Source: Bacillota bacterium (GTDB taxonomy: Bacteria; Bacillota; Clostridia; Lachnospirales; Lachnospiraceae). Taken from it: a stretch of DNA of 64,000 nucleotides. Shown here piece by piece: positions 26,718 through 38,800 of this stretch; position 1 is the stretch's first letter, and each line of letters begins with the position of its first letter. The DNA lies in the NCBI GenBank assembly GCA_023386315.1, contig JAEWJZ010000008.1, positions 1-64,000 of the forward strand, read 5' to 3'. Position numbers and translations under genes: made by a program. The notes below the pieces were generated by a model. That model was given only the letters and a program-made list of their open reading frames with translations. It was not told the origin of the DNA and ran no database searches.

Positions 26718-27815
26718 CTAATGCCAGTAATTATTCATGGCCTCTTGCAGCACTAAGATCATAAGTGCCTGTCCATAGGTCATCGGGCAGCACGGTATTG
26801 TCTTGTAAAATTCTCCGTTCAGTCCGATTGGAGTCCCGTAGGAAACATTTTTAACAGTCCCGTCTTCTTCCATGTAATTCAAAAGATTATTCATTCCCTG
26901 TTCAATTAACTCCTGATAATCTTTTTTCTTTAATATTCCAAGGCGCACTCCCTTCATAATGCCATACAGGAATGCGGCACTGCAGGATATCTCTATATAG
27001 GAAGAGTCATCGTTTATGATAGTATGCCATAAGCCGGTTTCCGGGTCCGCATACCGTTTCAGTGCCTCTACCTGATTTTCATATACATTTAAAAAATACC
27101 GTTTCAGGCCTTCATCCACAGGAATGTCTTCCAAAAGCTCCATGATCACAATCGTATACCAGCAGTTTCCTCTTCCCCATAGAACTTCACCGTAGTTATC
27201 ATTTCTCTTAAAGTTAAAACCATGGTAAAACAGCCCCTCTTCTTTATTTAACAAATATTTAATATGAGAAAGGATCTGATAGTCTGCCTCATCATAATAA
27301 TCGTTCCGTCCAAGGATTTTACCGGCTCTGGCCAGAAACAAAACTGCCATAAACAGCGTGTCAATCAATATCTCGCTATCATTGGCACTTCCTGTGATCA
27401 TATGCTGAAAGCAGCCATCTCCTGTCCGGATCAGTTTCTGGTCCTTCATAATCCAGTCAGACCAGTCCCTGATAAACTCCAGATATTCCGGTTTACCGGT
27501 TTCTTCATACAGATAAGTGAGGGTGAGCATGGGAGATGTGGTATTCACATTATGCTCAAGTATCCCTTCCCTGATCCGATTGTCATACCAGTCAGTTATA
27601 AAATCCAGAATCTCCTTTTTCTGACTAACTTCATAATATTTATAAAGTCCGAATATACCCACTCCCTGGGGCCATTCCCAGCAGTTAAAATCAATCAGGC
27701 TGATTGGATATATTTCCTTCATTCCATTATTTCTTAAAACCATCATCTTTTCTGATACCAGGTTTAATTTTTCTTCCAATGTCTTTAAATCTATCACGTC
27801 GTCCTGTTCCTCCAT
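26718..27815 (-). CDS. GH88/GH105-like unsaturated uronyl hydrolase
   Basis: The 365-residue protein is an alpha/alpha toroid of the GH88/GH105 type (YteR/YesR group). Recognisable parts are CWEWPQGVGIFGLYKYYEVS (about residues 45-64), MLTLTYLYEETGKPEYLEF, the DSEILIDTLFMAVLFLAR stretch with the likely active Asp, YHGFNFKRNDNYGEVLWGRG and NCWYTIVIMELL. These enzymes remove the unsaturated uronic acid left by polysaccharide lyases, e.g. from rhamnogalacturonan. There is no signal peptide, so it acts in the cytoplasm on imported oligosaccharides. Its start overlaps the upstream 832-codon gene by 22 nt. Confidence 0.87.
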   Translation of the reverse strand: MEEQDDVIDLKTLEEKLNLVSEKMMVLRNNGMKEIYPISLIDFNCWEWPQGVGIFGLYKYYEVSQKKEILDFITDWYDNRIREGILEHNVNTTSPMLTLTYLYEETGKPEYLEFIRDWSDWIMKDQKLIRTGDGCFQHMITGSANDSEILIDTLFMAVLFLARAGKILGRNDYYDEADYQILSHIKYLLNKEEGLFYHGFNFKRNDNYGEVLWGRGNCWYTIVIMELLEDIPVDEGLKRYFLNVYENQVEALKRYADPETGLWHTIINDDSSYIEISCSAAFLYGIMKGVRLGILKKKDYQELIEQGMNNLLNYMEEDGTVKNVSYGTPIGLNGEFYKTIPCCPMTYGQALMILVLQEAMNNYWH

Positions 27816-30292
27816 CTGATTGTGCCTTCTACTGTTTCCGGGTAATGGTAAACAGTTTCCCCGTTGACCTTTAATATGTTTTCTGTCTCAAGAAGATACT
27901 CTGTCCCTTTTTCATCCGTAACAAGAGTACTGTTTCCGTTCATGGTGATGCTAAGATTCTTAAAAGCCAGTAAGACATCGTCCAGACTTTGGTTTTCTCT
28001 CAGGCATCCTACCCGTACCACCCAGACATTGTCTCTGCCCTGGCTGATAAATTCCCGGAACTGGTTCGGTCCGTGTTCCTGTATGGCGAGTCCCTGAAGG
28101 GCCTTTACGGCAATATAGGCTCCATCCTTTTCCAGTACCACTACCCCCTCCTCGCCCTTATAGTGGGAAAATGCACTGATGGGAATGTAAGCATGAGTAT
28201 AACCGATCCGCTCTTCTTCCTCAATATGATATCTTAAAATTGCAGTATTTTCGAATTGTGCGCCCAGCGGAAGCACTCCGTTACCCGCCCAGAAATTAGG
28301 TCTTCCGCTTCCATATGGAAATGATTCCCCCGGGTGATTGATAAACAGCTGCGCTGTCTCATCTAAAGCTGCCTGTAAAATATGCTCCTGATATCCTTTC
28401 TGAAAAGGTTTAAAACCCACAGCTGTTGACAGAAGGGCACGGCTGTTTTTATAAAGATAGAGATTGACATGATTTTCAAATCCCTGGGTGTTCTGAAAAA
28501 TCATCTCTGCATCTTCCTTTAAAACAGCATACTTTTTATACTCCTCCGGGGGCTGATAATTTCCAAGTACAAGTGGAATGTATCCAATACACGCTCTGTT
28601 TAAGTAGCCCGCATTGTATGCAACATAAAGCAGAGAGGTAGTTCCCGCATTGTAATTTCCCTTCATTTCCTTTTCATAGCTGCGGCCAAAGCTCGTCATC
28701 ACAGCTCCCTTATGGGCATTGACTGCCAGGGAATAAAAAATCATATCCAGAGCCTTTTCTGCTTTTTTATGCAGAGGATTTTCTTCATCAGTCAGATTGT
28801 AAAGGGTACCGATTCCAAGTACATCCACAGGGATATATGCATTGGAATTCCATTCTGTAATGAATTCCCGGAAAAAGTCGTCAAACCACTGATGAAGCAG
28901 TTCTTCTCCCCTTGCCTTTACCTCTTCCCCCCTTCTGCCGCTGTTAATAAAAGTGCGTTCAGGCAGGTAGGATCCGGTTAAATACTGACAGCAATGGAAC
29001 AGGAGAGCATGATTTTCACTGAAAAACCACATCACATCGTCACCCGGCTCATCAATCCAGTATCTGTAATTTACCATGGCTTCTTCCAAAGCTTCCTTTA
29101 GCGCATCAGAAATACGGCTGTTAAAAACCCGGTAAATATAAATCATGATAATAAAATGAAAATCCGAACAGTCCTTTCTGTTTCTGACTCCCTCCAGCTC
29201 TTCCAGCAAAATGGTTTCTGCCCGCTGGTATTCCCGGTTCATAAAAAGCAAAGCTGCCGCCTTATAGGTATTGTCCGGTGCAAAGCGGATCACTGTGTCT
29301 AATGCCAGTTTTTTGCGTACGTTGCCATCTTCATTTCCGCTTAAAAGAAATTCTTCTCTCACCAGCTGATTTCCTATTTTTCTCTTTATGCAGATTCCCT
29401 GACAGGTAACTACAGCAGTAAAATAGTAGTATCCCGGTGAAATATCATCTGAATGGAATAATTCCAGCCCCTTTTGTTCAGGCTTCATAGTATACTTTCT
29501 GGTTTCTATAAGCTTCCACGAATGTTCCATTTTTTCAATAAATTCACCCGGTGTTACAACGATCTCCAGGTCAAGGGAAGTATCAAACGGATTATTAAGA
29601 TTCATTTTCAGAAGTTCGCTGATATAAGCTTCTTTATCAAAGCTCATTGCGTTTAACATCTGCTCTGTTTTTGTTAAAATGCCCTCATTTACCTCTTCTT
29701 TAACAGGGATGAGAATTTTTAAATCTGCTCCTCCCAGCCGTTTCATTCGAAAATAGTAATCCGTATCACGCTCCGCCAGATCATCAAGGCACACCACAAG
29801 TGAGTTTTCCCCTTTTAGCAGAGGAATGGAAACCACTGTTTTCTTTACCATATTTCTGGTAAATGGTGTGAAATCGCAGATGAGCTGCTCATTAACCCAG
29901 ACCGTTAATCCCCCGCATGTCTCCAGTTCAAAATCTATGGTTTCTTTCCTATCACACCAGAGCATGGTAAAGCCATACATTCTTAAATAAGTTGGACGGT
30001 AATAAAAACCTGAAGCATCCACTCCCGGATTTCCAAATGGAAAGTATTGTTTCAGTTTGTCTCCATTTTTCATTTCTGCAAAATCAGGATATTCGGGAAC
30101 TTCACGTCTTCGTTCCTCAACAAATTCCCTGCGGCACGGATTTTCATGAATGGCGAATCCTTTCTTCAGCCATTCGTTCACCCTGCCGTTTAAGGTAGAT
30201 CTGGTAAATTCCCGGATCTGGGTATGAACCTCGCTTATGAGGAAGCGATTGACAAATCCTTCCGCAAACAGCGGATATTCCAAGTATTTCAT
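27794..30292 (-). CDS. Unrecognised 832-aa protein, carbohydrate-active-like
   Basis: I cannot assign a family. The protein has no signal peptide. Residues of about 95-190 look like a jelly-roll sugar-binding domain as found ahead of many glycosidases (FELETCGGLTVWVNEQLICD, then LLKGENSLVVCLDDLAERDT). The middle (about 340-620) is helix-rich with a SENHALLFHCCQYLTGSYLP segment recalling toroid glycosidases and lyases, and the end (about 640-832) is beta-rich with PFGNPG-like and SFPYGSGRPNFWAGNG phrases. It lies between the permease and the GH105 gene and overlaps the latter, so it probably cleaves or modifies the same imported oligosaccharide. A GGGAGG site precedes the ATG. Confidence 0.7.
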   Translation of the reverse strand: MKYLEYPLFAEGFVNRFLISEVHTQIREFTRSTLNGRVNEWLKKGFAIHENPCRREFVEERRREVPEYPDFAEMKNGDKLKQYFPFGNPGVDASGFYYRPTYLRMYGFTMLWCDRKETIDFELETCGGLTVWVNEQLICDFTPFTRNMVKKTVVSIPLLKGENSLVVCLDDLAERDTDYYFRMKRLGGADLKILIPVKEEVNEGILTKTEQMLNAMSFDKEAYISELLKMNLNNPFDTSLDLEIVVTPGEFIEKMEHSWKLIETRKYTMKPEQKGLELFHSDDISPGYYYFTAVVTCQGICIKRKIGNQLVREEFLLSGNEDGNVRKKLALDTVIRFAPDNTYKAAALLFMNREYQRAETILLEELEGVRNRKDCSDFHFIIMIYIYRVFNSRISDALKEALEEAMVNYRYWIDEPGDDVMWFFSENHALLFHCCQYLTGSYLPERTFINSGRRGEEVKARGEELLHQWFDDFFREFITEWNSNAYIPVDVLGIGTLYNLTDEENPLHKKAEKALDMIFYSLAVNAHKGAVMTSFGRSYEKEMKGNYNAGTTSLLYVAYNAGYLNRACIGYIPLVLGNYQPPEEYKKYAVLKEDAEMIFQNTQGFENHVNLYLYKNSRALLSTAVGFKPFQKGYQEHILQAALDETAQLFINHPGESFPYGSGRPNFWAGNGVLPLGAQFENTAILRYHIEEEERIGYTHAYIPISAFSHYKGEEGVVVLEKDGAYIAVKALQGLAIQEHGPNQFREFISQGRDNVWVVRVGCLRENQSLDDVLLAFKNLSITMNGNSTLVTDEKGTEYLLETENILKVNGETVYHYPETVEGTIRWRNRTT

Positions 30293-30309
30293 GCTTTCTT
30301 TCCTCCCAT

Positions 30310-31143
30310 TTACTCTTTGACTCCGCCGGATGTCATACCGCCAATGATGTGGCTTTGCAGAGTTATAAACACAATAATTACCGGAATCATTGATATAACT
30401 GACATGGCTAAAAGGCTGTTCCAGTCAACCGAGTATTCACCGGAATAATTTGCAAGCGCAAGCTGTATGGTGTAGCGCTCCTTACTGTTGATGACCAGCT
30501 TTGGCCAGAGATAGTCGTTCCATCTCCACATAAAGGAAAAAATGCAGAGCACAGAAATTACCGGCTTGGCCAGAGGTAGCATAATCCGCGTTAAAATGCT
30601 GGTTTCCGAAGCTCCGTCAATTCTTGCTGCTTCCATGTAGGCATCAGGAATCCCCACGTAATACTGTCTTACCAGGAATACGGCAGTCGGCGACGCTACG
30701 GCTGGAATAATCAGTCCCCATAAGCTATTGTAAAGACCGGTTGACACAATTACCTTGAATATGGGAATCATAATGACCTCCAGCGGAATCATCAGGGTTG
30801 CCAGTACGATGCCAAATAAAATTTTATCTCCCTTAAACCGGTATTTTGCAAAAGCATATCCCGACATCACATTCACCACAATGGTAAGAAAAGTGGCAGC
30901 AACACTGGTAAATACTGTATTGAGAAAATAGATGCCGAAATGCCCCTCCTCCAATGCCTTCTGGTAATTGGAAAAGGATGGATTCTTTCCAATAAGGCTT
31001 GGCGGCCAGGAAAACAGTTCTCCTGTACTTTTAAAAGAAGAGCCGATCACCCATAGAATTGGCATCAGAAATAAAAAGGATAAAATAAGCAGAATCGCCC
31101 ATGTTACTCCGCTTAAGAAATATTTTCTGCTCTTAGTCTGCAT
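30310..31143 (-). CDS. Sugar ABC transporter permease, MalG type
   Basis: The 277-residue permease has six TM segments and the ATPase-docking EAA loop (YMEAARIDGASETSILTRIM, about residues 183-202) followed by LPLAKPVISVL. The start MQTKSRKYFLSGVTWAILLI fits MalG/CUT1 proteins. It overlaps the end of the MalF-type gene by 11 nt. No ATPase gene is in the operon; CUT1 systems of Firmicutes often share one (MsmX type). Confidence 0.92.
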   Translation of the reverse strand: MQTKSRKYFLSGVTWAILLILSFLFLMPILWVIGSSFKSTGELFSWPPSLIGKNPSFSNYQKALEEGHFGIYFLNTVFTSVAATFLTIVVNVMSGYAFAKYRFKGDKILFGIVLATLMIPLEVIMIPIFKVIVSTGLYNSLWGLIIPAVASPTAVFLVRQYYVGIPDAYMEAARIDGASETSILTRIMLPLAKPVISVLCIFSFMWRWNDYLWPKLVINSKERYTIQLALANYSGEYSVDWNSLLAMSVISMIPVIIVFITLQSHIIGGMTSGGVKE

Positions 31144-32008
31144 CCTGCTCGCCTCCCCTGTTTACTTTAAACTGTACCACTGTAAACATTGCCAGCAGCA
31201 CGAACAGGATCATCGTCATCGCACTGGCATACCCCATCTGGTTTTTCTCAAATCCAGTTTCCTGAATCGTCTGCACCATAAATTTGGTAGCACCTGCAGG
31301 TCCGCCCTGGGTGAGAGCATATACCAAAGGATATGTTTTTATAATGGTAACTGTGGATAAAACCAGGACCAGAAGACTGGTCGGTTTTAAAAGCGGCAGT
31401 GTAATATAGCGGAACTGGTGAAAAAACCCCGCCCCGTCAATTTTTGCTGCCTCATAATAGGTCTCGGAAATTGCCTTAATACCGGATATAAACATGACCA
31501 TATAATAACCGGACATGCTCCATGCAGTCACAAAAATTACCACTGCCATGGAATAATTCTGATCCGTAAGCCATTTAACAGGAGATCGTCCCATAACAGT
31601 AAGAAGATAATTGATTACCCCGAATTCTTCTCCCAGAAGGAACCTCCAGGTCAGCCCTACGATAATGCTGGAAATCATCGTTGGCCAGTAAAATACAGCC
31701 CGAAAGAAATCATTTCCTTTTCTGGCACCTGACAGCAGCAGTGCCAGTCCCATAGCTGATACATACACCAGAGGAACTGATACCCCGGTGAAGAAAATGG
31801 TACGGAGAAAAGAATCCCAGAATCCCCGGTCTGAAAACAGCTTGATATAATTTTTGATCCCCACAAATATCTGGGGATTAACTCCATCCCACTTTGTCAA
31901 TGATATCCACAACCCATTTAATGCCGGAAAGAACAAAAACAGGCCGAATATAAATAAAGTAGGAGCAAGCATCAGATAAGGAAATGCCTTCCGCTCAAAC
32001 TTCCTCAT
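31133..32008 (-). CDS. Sugar ABC transporter permease, MalF type
   Basis: The 291-residue permease starts MRKFERKAFPYLMLAPTLFI and has six TM segments with the EAA loop YYEAAKIDGAGFFHQFRYIT followed by LPLLKPTSLL (about residues 190-220). This is the first gene of the operon, which then runs through the MalG-type permease, the 832-aa protein, GH105, AraC and the binding protein. AAGGAGGT precedes the ATG. Confidence 0.92.
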   Translation of the reverse strand: MRKFERKAFPYLMLAPTLFIFGLFLFFPALNGLWISLTKWDGVNPQIFVGIKNYIKLFSDRGFWDSFLRTIFFTGVSVPLVYVSAMGLALLLSGARKGNDFFRAVFYWPTMISSIIVGLTWRFLLGEEFGVINYLLTVMGRSPVKWLTDQNYSMAVVIFVTAWSMSGYYMVMFISGIKAISETYYEAAKIDGAGFFHQFRYITLPLLKPTSLLVLVLSTVTIIKTYPLVYALTQGGPAGATKFMVQTIQETGFEKNQMGYASAMTMILFVLLAMFTVVQFKVNRGGEQDAD

Positions 32009-32031
32009 TGTTTTTACCTCCTTTTTTTATG

Positions 32032-32037
32032 ATTATA
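32032..32037 (-). promoter_or_regulatory. Extended -10 of the sugar operon
   Basis: TGCTATAAT on the minus strand, 24 nt upstream of the ATG at 32008. A TTGATT lies 19 nt further, a poor spacing, which fits a promoter needing an activator such as the AraC protein. Confidence 0.5.
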
Positions 32038-32107
32038 GCATTAAAAAATAGGAAAAAATCAAGTTTAATTATGCAAATATTATAGATTATTGTCTTTTCC
32101 ATAAAAG

Positions 32108-32141
32108 AAAAAACGCCCTGACAGACATAGCCTGTCAGGGC
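32108..32141 (-). terminator. Terminator of rpoBC
   Basis: GCCCTGACAG/CTGTCAGGGC 10-bp stem (132-141 with 115-124) with a T6 tract on the minus strand, 10 nt past the rpoC stop. Confidence 0.9.
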
Positions 32142-32151
32142 ATCTTCATTC

Positions 32152-35100
32152 TTATTCTTCTATTTCACCTTCGCTGATGGCTAAAATCTCCTCTGCATCA
32201 TCAAAGCTGTCATCCGATAACAGAATCTCATCATCTTCAGTCAAAAGGATCTCATCATCTTCCTCAAAAGCAGCATCTGTACTTAAGTTAATGGTACGGT
32301 AGCGTTTCATGCCTGTACCGGCAGGAATCGGTTTACCGATGATAACGTTCTCTTTTAATCCGATTAAATGATCCACTTTACCGTTAATTGCAGCTTCCGT
32401 AAGAACCTTTGTAGTCTCCTGGAAGGAAGCAGCTGACAGGAATGAATCGGTAGCCAGAGATGCTTTGGTGATACCAAGCATTACCTGCTTTCCGTCTGCC
32501 GGCTCTTTGCCCTCTGCAAGAAGCGCTTCATTTAAATCATTATAGTCAAGAACGTCCATAGAAGTTCCCGGAAGAACATCACTGTCTCCGCTCTCTTCTA
32601 TTTTGATCTTCTTAAGCATCTGTCTTACGATCATCTCAACGTGCTTATCATTAATCTCAACACCCTGCAGACGGTATACACGCTGTACTTCCTGGATCAT
32701 ATAATCCTGTACGGCACGAACACCCTTGATCTTTAAGATGTCATGAGGATTTACACTACCTTCAGTCAGCTCATCACCGGCCTCCAGCACCTGGCCATCC
32801 TGAACCTTGATTCTGGAACCATAAGGGATCAGATAGGTCTTAGAATTACCTGTCTCGTTCTCAGTAATGATAATTTCACGTTTCTTTTTCGTATCTTTTA
32901 TGGCAACAACACCGCTGAATTCTGCAATGATTGCAAGACCCTTTGGCTTACGTGCCTCAAAAAGCTCCTCGACACGGGGAAGACCCTGTGTAATATCACC
33001 TCCGGCAACACCGCCGGTATGGAACGTACGCATGGTCAGCTGTGTACCAGGCTCTCCGATGGACTGAGCTGCAATAATTCCGACAGCCTCACCTACCTGA
33101 ACCGGCTGTCCGGTTGCCATGTTGGCTCCGTAACATTTTGCGCAGACACCCATATGGGATTTGCAGGTAAGGACGTTGCGGATCTTAATGGAATCACGTC
33201 CCAGCTTATTGAGTACTTTCATAACAGCTGCAGCACGCTTTGGAGTACACATATGATTTGCTTTTACTATCACTTCACCTGTATCTGGATCAGTAATGGT
33301 TTCTGCAATAAATCTTCCTGTAATACGCTCTTCCAGGCTTTCAATCGTCTCCTGACCATCGGTAAATGCCTTAATCTCCATAAACGGAATATCCTTACCC
33401 TCACAGCAGTCGATTTCCCGGATAATCATATCCTGGGATACGTCTACCAGACGTCTGGTCAGATAACCGGAGTCGGCAGTTCGAAGCGCTGTATCGGAAA
33501 GTCCCTTACGTGCTCCGTGAGCAGAGATAAAGTACTCCAATACGTCAAGACCTTCACGGAAGTTGGACTTAATGGGGAGCTCGATGGTGTGACCGGTTGT
33601 ATCTGCCATAAGTCCACGCATACCTGCCAGCTGTTTGATCTGTTTATCAGAACCACGGGCTCCGGAATCAGCCATCATGTAGATGTTGTTATACTTATCA
33701 AGACCTGTCAGCAGGTCATGAGTCAGCTGATCATCAGTGGATTTCCATGTGTCAATTACTTCTTTATAACGCTCTTCCTCTGTGATAAGACCACGGCGGA
33801 AGTTCTTTGCAATCTGGTCAACCGTTGCCTGCGCATCTGCGATCAGCTTTGGCTTGCTCTCCGGCACGGTCATGTCGGAAATGGATACGGTCATAGCCGC
33901 TCTCGTAGAATACTTATAACCGATTGCCTTGATATCATCTAATGTTTCAGCTGTCTGAACAGCACCGTGTACATTAATTACTTTTTCAAGAATCTGCTTC
34001 AACTGCTTCTTTCCTACATGGAAATCAACCTCTACAACAAGCTCATTGCCTGGAACGGAACGGTCTACAAAGCCTAAATCCTGAGGTACAATCTCATTGA
34101 AAATGAAACGTCCCACTGTGGATTCCACCACACCTGTCTTAATCGTACCATCAGGCATCTTCTTGGTAACTCTTGCCTTGATTCTGGAATGAAGGGTAAC
34201 TGCCTGGTTTTCATAAGCAAGAATTGCTTCGTTTATGCTCTTGAAAACCATTCCTTCTCCCTTGGCACCAGGCCGTTCCTGTGTCAGGTAGTAGATACCA
34301 AGGACCATATCCTGAGATGGAACCGCAACAGGGCCACCGTCAGAAGGCTTCAGTAAGTTATTCGGAGAGAGCAGAAGGAAACGGCACTCTGCCTGGGCTT
34401 CAACGGAAAGAGGCAGATGAACCGCCATCTGGTCCCCATCAAAGTCAGCATTAAATGCGGTACAAACAAGAGGATGAAGCTTAATTGCCTTACCTTCTAC
34501 CAGAATCGGCTCAAACGCCTGGATACCCAGTCTGTGGAGGGTAGGCGCACGGTTTAACATAACCGGATGCTCTTTGATTACATCCTCCAGAACATCCCAT
34601 ACCTCTGTCTGAAGACGTTCCACCATCTTCTTTGCATTCTTAATATTGTGTGCAGTACCATTGGAAACAAGTTCTTTCATAACGAAAGGCTTGAATAACT
34701 CAATCGCCATCTCTTTTGGAAGACCACACTGGTAGATCTTAAGTTCCGGTCCTACTACGATAACGGAACGTCCGGAGTAGTCAACACGCTTACCCAAAAG
34801 GTTCTGGCGGAAACGTCCCTGTTTACCCTTTAACATATCGGATAAAGACTTTAAGGCACGGTTTCCTGGTCCGGTTACCGGTCTTCCCCGTCTGCCGTTG
34901 TCGATCAATGCATCAACTGCTTCCTGAAGCATACGCTTTTCATTCCGGACAATGATGTCCGGTGCGCCAAGCTCTAAGAGACGGGCCAGACGGTTATTAC
35001 GGTTAATAATTCTTCTGTATAAATCATTTAAGTCGGAAGTGGCGAAACGGCCGCCGTCCAGCTGTACCATAGGACGGATATCAGGAGGAATAACAGGAAC

Positions 35101-35811
35101 AACTGTCATGATCATCCACTCCGGTAAGTTACCGGAGTTGCGGAATGCTTCCACAACTTCCAGTCTCTTGATAATTCTGGCACGCTTCTGTCCGGTTGAG
35201 TCCTTTAAGCCCTTCTTTAAATCCGCAGAATCTTTTTCAAGATCTATGGAGTGAAGGAGTTCTAAAATAGCTTCAGCACCCATTCCCACGCGGAAAGAAC
35301 CATAACCGTACTTATCCACTTCTTCCCGGTATTCTTTCTCTGATAAAACCTGCTTATACTGAAGGCCTGTATTTCCCGCATCCAGAACAACGTAAGAGGC
35401 AAAATACAGTACCTTCTCCAGTGTTCTCGGTGAAATATCAAGGATCAGACCCATACGGCTTGGTATTCCTTTAAAATACCAGATATGGGAAACAGGGGCA
35501 GCGAGCTGGATATGACCCATACGCTCTCTTCTGACGCTGGCTTTTGTTACTTCAACCCCGCATCGGTCACAGATAACGCCTTTATACCGGATCTTTTTAT
35601 ATTTGCCGCAATGACATTCCCAGTCCTTGCTTGGTCCGAAAATCCGTTCACAGAACAAACCGTCTTTTTCCGGTTTTAATGTTCTGTAGTTAATCGTCTC
35701 AGGCTTTTTTACCTCGCCATGGGACCATTCCAGAATTTTCTCCGGAGATGCCAGACCGATCTTTATGGCATCAAATGTCATCGGGTGGTAAGTTTCATTA
35801 TTTTCAGGCAT
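32152..35811 (-). CDS. rpoC: RNA polymerase beta' subunit
   Basis: The 1219-residue protein has the N-terminal zinc site ([20 protein letters not shown], about residues 69-88), the catalytic [15 protein letters not shown] with three Asp ligands of the active-site magnesium, the bridge helix/trigger loop region ([20 protein letters not shown]) and the second zinc site [13 protein letters not shown]. The C-terminus is strongly acidic, with a repeated DDEILL, which is longer than in Bacillus. It follows rpoB by 18 nt. An antisense open frame over it is a shadow. Confidence 0.99.
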   Translation of the reverse strand: MPENNETYHPMTFDAIKIGLASPEKILEWSHGEVKKPETINYRTLKPEKDGLFCERIFGPSKDWECHCGKYKKIRYKGVICDRCGVEVTKASVRRERMGHIQLAAPVSHIWYFKGIPSRMGLILDISPRTLEKVLYFASYVVLDAGNTGLQYKQVLSEKEYREEVDKYGYGSFRVGMGAEAILELLHSIDLEKDSADLKKGLKDSTGQKRARIIKRLEVVEAFRNSGNLPEWMIMTVVPVIPPDIRPMVQLDGGRFATSDLNDLYRRIINRNNRLARLLELGAPDIIVRNEKRMLQEAVDALIDNGRRGRPVTGPGNRALKSLSDMLKGKQGRFRQNLLGKRVDYSGRSVIVVGPELKIYQCGLPKEMAIELFKPFVMKELVSNGTAHNIKNAKKMVERLQTEVWDVLEDVIKEHPVMLNRAPTLHRLGIQAFEPILVEGKAIKLHPLVCTAFNADFDGDQMAVHLPLSVEAQAECRFLLLSPNNLLKPSDGGPVAVPSQDMVLGIYYLTQERPGAKGEGMVFKSINEAILAYENQAVTLHSRIKARVTKKMPDGTIKTGVVESTVGRFIFNEIVPQDLGFVDRSVPGNELVVEVDFHVGKKQLKQILEKVINVHGAVQTAETLDDIKAIGYKYSTRAAMTVSISDMTVPESKPKLIADAQATVDQIAKNFRRGLITEEERYKEVIDTWKSTDDQLTHDLLTGLDKYNNIYMMADSGARGSDKQIKQLAGMRGLMADTTGHTIELPIKSNFREGLDVLEYFISAHGARKGLSDTALRTADSGYLTRRLVDVSQDMIIREIDCCEGKDIPFMEIKAFTDGQETIESLEERITGRFIAETITDPDTGEVIVKANHMCTPKRAAAVMKVLNKLGRDSIKIRNVLTCKSHMGVCAKCYGANMATGQPVQVGEAVGIIAAQSIGEPGTQLTMRTFHTGGVAGGDITQGLPRVEELFEARKPKGLAIIAEFSGVVAIKDTKKKREIIITENETGNSKTYLIPYGSRIKVQDGQVLEAGDELTEGSVNPHDILKIKGVRAVQDYMIQEVQRVYRLQGVEINDKHVEMIVRQMLKKIKIEESGDSDVLPGTSMDVLDYNDLNEALLAEGKEPADGKQVMLGITKASLATDSFLSAASFQETTKVLTEAAINGKVDHLIGLKENVIIGKPIPAGTGMKRYRTINLSTDAAFEEDDEILLTEDDEILLSDDSFDDAEEILAISEGEIEE

Positions 35812-35829
35812 GAGCGGTTCTCCCTTCTA

Positions 35830-38800
35830 TTATTCTTCGTCTGAATCGTCAAATTCTACGTCATCGAAATCCTCAAAAGAATCGTCGATACCGTCCGCAT
35901 CCTCTTCTTCATCAACATTTACCAGTTCATCATCCTTGAATTCCTGTTTCTGATAACCGTAGTCACCAAAGGATTCCTCGTTATGGTAATGTTTGTCGCC
36001 TTCAATGATGGATCTTAAATCAGTTTCTTCATAATCCATGCTTTCAGCAATCTGAACCTCTGTATTATCGTCACGCAGCACTCTTACATCGAGGGCCAGT
36101 GACTGAAGTTCCTTTAACAATACCTTGAAAGATTCCGGAATTCCAGGCTCAGGAATATTTTCACCCTTTATGATGGCTTCATAGGTCTTCACACGTCCTA
36201 CCACGTCATCGGATTTCACTGTCATGATCTCCTGCAGTGTATAGGAAGCGCCATATGCCTCCAGAGCCCAAACCTCCATCTCTCCGAAACGCTGGCCGCC
36301 GAACTGAGCTTTACCGCCCAGAGGCTGCTGTGTAACCAGTGAGTATGGTCCGGTAGAACGGGCATGGATCTTATCATCAACCAGATGGTGCAGTTTCAGA
36401 TAATGCATGTGTCCGATGGTAACTGCACTGTCAAAGTATTCTCCGGTCCGTCCGTCACGGAGGCGGACTTTTCCGTCTCTGCTGAGCGGAACCCCCTTCC
36501 ACAGGCCTCTATGCTCTAAATGTTCTCCCAGATATTCAATTACATCAGGTCTTAAGGAATCTTTATATTTTTCCTGGAAGTCTTCCCACTCCATATTTAC
36601 GTAGTCGTTGGCTACATCCAGGGTATCCATAATATCAATCTCGTTTGCTCCGTCAAATACCGGTGTGGATACGTTAAATCCAAGTGCTCTTGCAGCAAGA
36701 CTTAAGTGGATCTCCAGCACCTGACCGATGTTCATACGGGAAGGCACGCCCAGTGGGTTCAATACAATATCAAGAGGACGGCCGTTTGGCAGAAATGGCA
36801 TATCTTCTACCGGAAGCACACGGGAAACAACACCCTTGTTACCATGACGTCCAGCCATCTTATCACCAACAGAAATTTTTCTCTTCTGTGCGATGTAAAT
36901 GCGGACAGTCTGGTTCACACCCGGTGAAAGCTCGTCACCATTTTCTCTGGTAAACACTTTTGCATCAACGATGATACCATAAGCACCGTGGGGCACCTTT
37001 AAGGAAGTATCACGTACTTCTCTTGCCTTCTCACCGAAGATGGCACGTAAAAGTCTCTCTTCTGCTGTCAGTTCAGTCTCTCCCTTTGGAGTTACCTTAC
37101 CAACAAGGATATCTCCTGCACGGACTTCCGCACCGATACGGATAATTCCTCTTTCGTCCAGATCCTTTAACGCATCCTCGCCGACACCAGGAACGTCACG
37201 GGTGATTTCTTCCGGTCCCAACTTGGTATCGCGGGCTTCTGCCTCGTATTCCTCGATATGGACAGAAGTATAAACGTCTTCCTGTACCAGTCTCTCACTC
37301 AAGAGAACCGCATCCTCGTAGTTATAACCTTCCCAGGTCATGAATCCGATCAGCGGATTCTTGCCGAGAGCAATCTCACCTTTTTGTGTGGAAGGACCGT
37401 CAGCAATAACGTCTCCCTTTGCTATATGATTATTCTTAAATACGATTGGCTTCTGGTTGTAACAGTTGGACTGGTTGCTTCTCTTAAACTTGGTTAAACG
37501 GTAAACATCCTTTCCGCCGTCAGAATCTCTTTTGATAATAATTTCATTGGAAGCGGAACGCTCTACCACACCGGAGTTTCTTGCAACGACGCACACACCG
37601 GAGTCAACGGCAGCTTTCGCTTCCATACCGGTTCCTACAACAGGAGCGTCGGTTGTGAGTAACGGAACGGCCTGACGCTGCATGTTTGATCCCATGAGCG
37701 CACGGTTCGCATCATCGTTTTCCAGGAAGGGGATCATGGCTGTCGCAACGGAGAATACCATCTTCGGAGAAACGTCCATCAAATCAATGTTCTTTCTCTG
37801 GAATTCGGATGTCTCCTCACGGAAACGTCCGGAAATATTCTTATGAATGAAGTGTCCGTCTTCATCAAGAGGCTCATTCGCCTGAGCAACAACAAAGTTA
37901 TCTTCTTCATCTGCTGTTAAGTAAACAACCTCATCGGTAACCACCGGATTGTTTGCATTGGTCTTATCTACCACGCGGTAAGGCGCCTCAACGAAACCAT
38001 ACTGATTTACTCTCGCATAGGTAGCGAGGGAGTTGATCAGACCAATGTTAGGACCTTCTGGTGTCTCAATCGGGCACATACGTCCGTAATGGGTATAGTG
38101 AACGTCTCGAACCTCGAATCCGGCACGGTCTCTGGAAAGACCACCAGGTCCCAGGGCGGATAAACGTCTCTTATGGGTAAGCTCAGCAAGCGGGTTATTC
38201 TGGTCCATGAACTGGGACAGCTGGGAACTGCCGAAGAATTCCTTAACAGCCGCAGTAACCGGCTTAATATTAATCAGAGACTGGGGTGTAATGCCATCCA
38301 TATCCTGTGTTGTCATACGCTCGCGGACTACACGTTCCATTCTGGACAGACCGATCCGGTACTGATTCTGCAGCAGTTCTCCTACCGCACGGATTCTTCT
38401 GTTGCCCAGATGATCGATGTCATCTGCGTTTCCGACTTCTTCTTCCAGATGCATGTTATAGTTGATGGAAGCAAGAATATCTTCTTTTGTAATATGCTTG
38501 GGAATCAGTTCATTCACATGTCTGTGAAGAGCCTTCTTTAATGCTTCTTCATCGTCGCTTCCAACTTCTGACAGAATTTTTTCAAGGGCAGGATAGAATA
38601 CTAATTCTGTAATCCCAGCATCCTTTGGATCAAATTTTACATGTGCTGACAAGTCAACCATTAAGTTGGAAAGAACTTTCTGTTTGCGCTCCACGCCTTC
38701 CAGCCATACGAAAGGAACAGCTGCATTCTGGATGTCTGTCGCAAGCTGCTTGTCTACAGTCGTTCCAGCCTCAGCTAAGATTTCGCCGGTTGTGGTATCC

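Noticed and set aside
32743..33942. A 399-codon open frame on the plus strand opposite rpoC
   Set aside because: It is fully antisense to the highly conserved rpoC, has no ribosome-binding site and no recognisable protein; it is a shadow of rpoC codon usage.
34960..35680. Possible frameshift or resistance-type change in rpoB/rpoC
   Set aside because: Both frames are full length and the rifampicin pocket and catalytic motifs have the usual residues.
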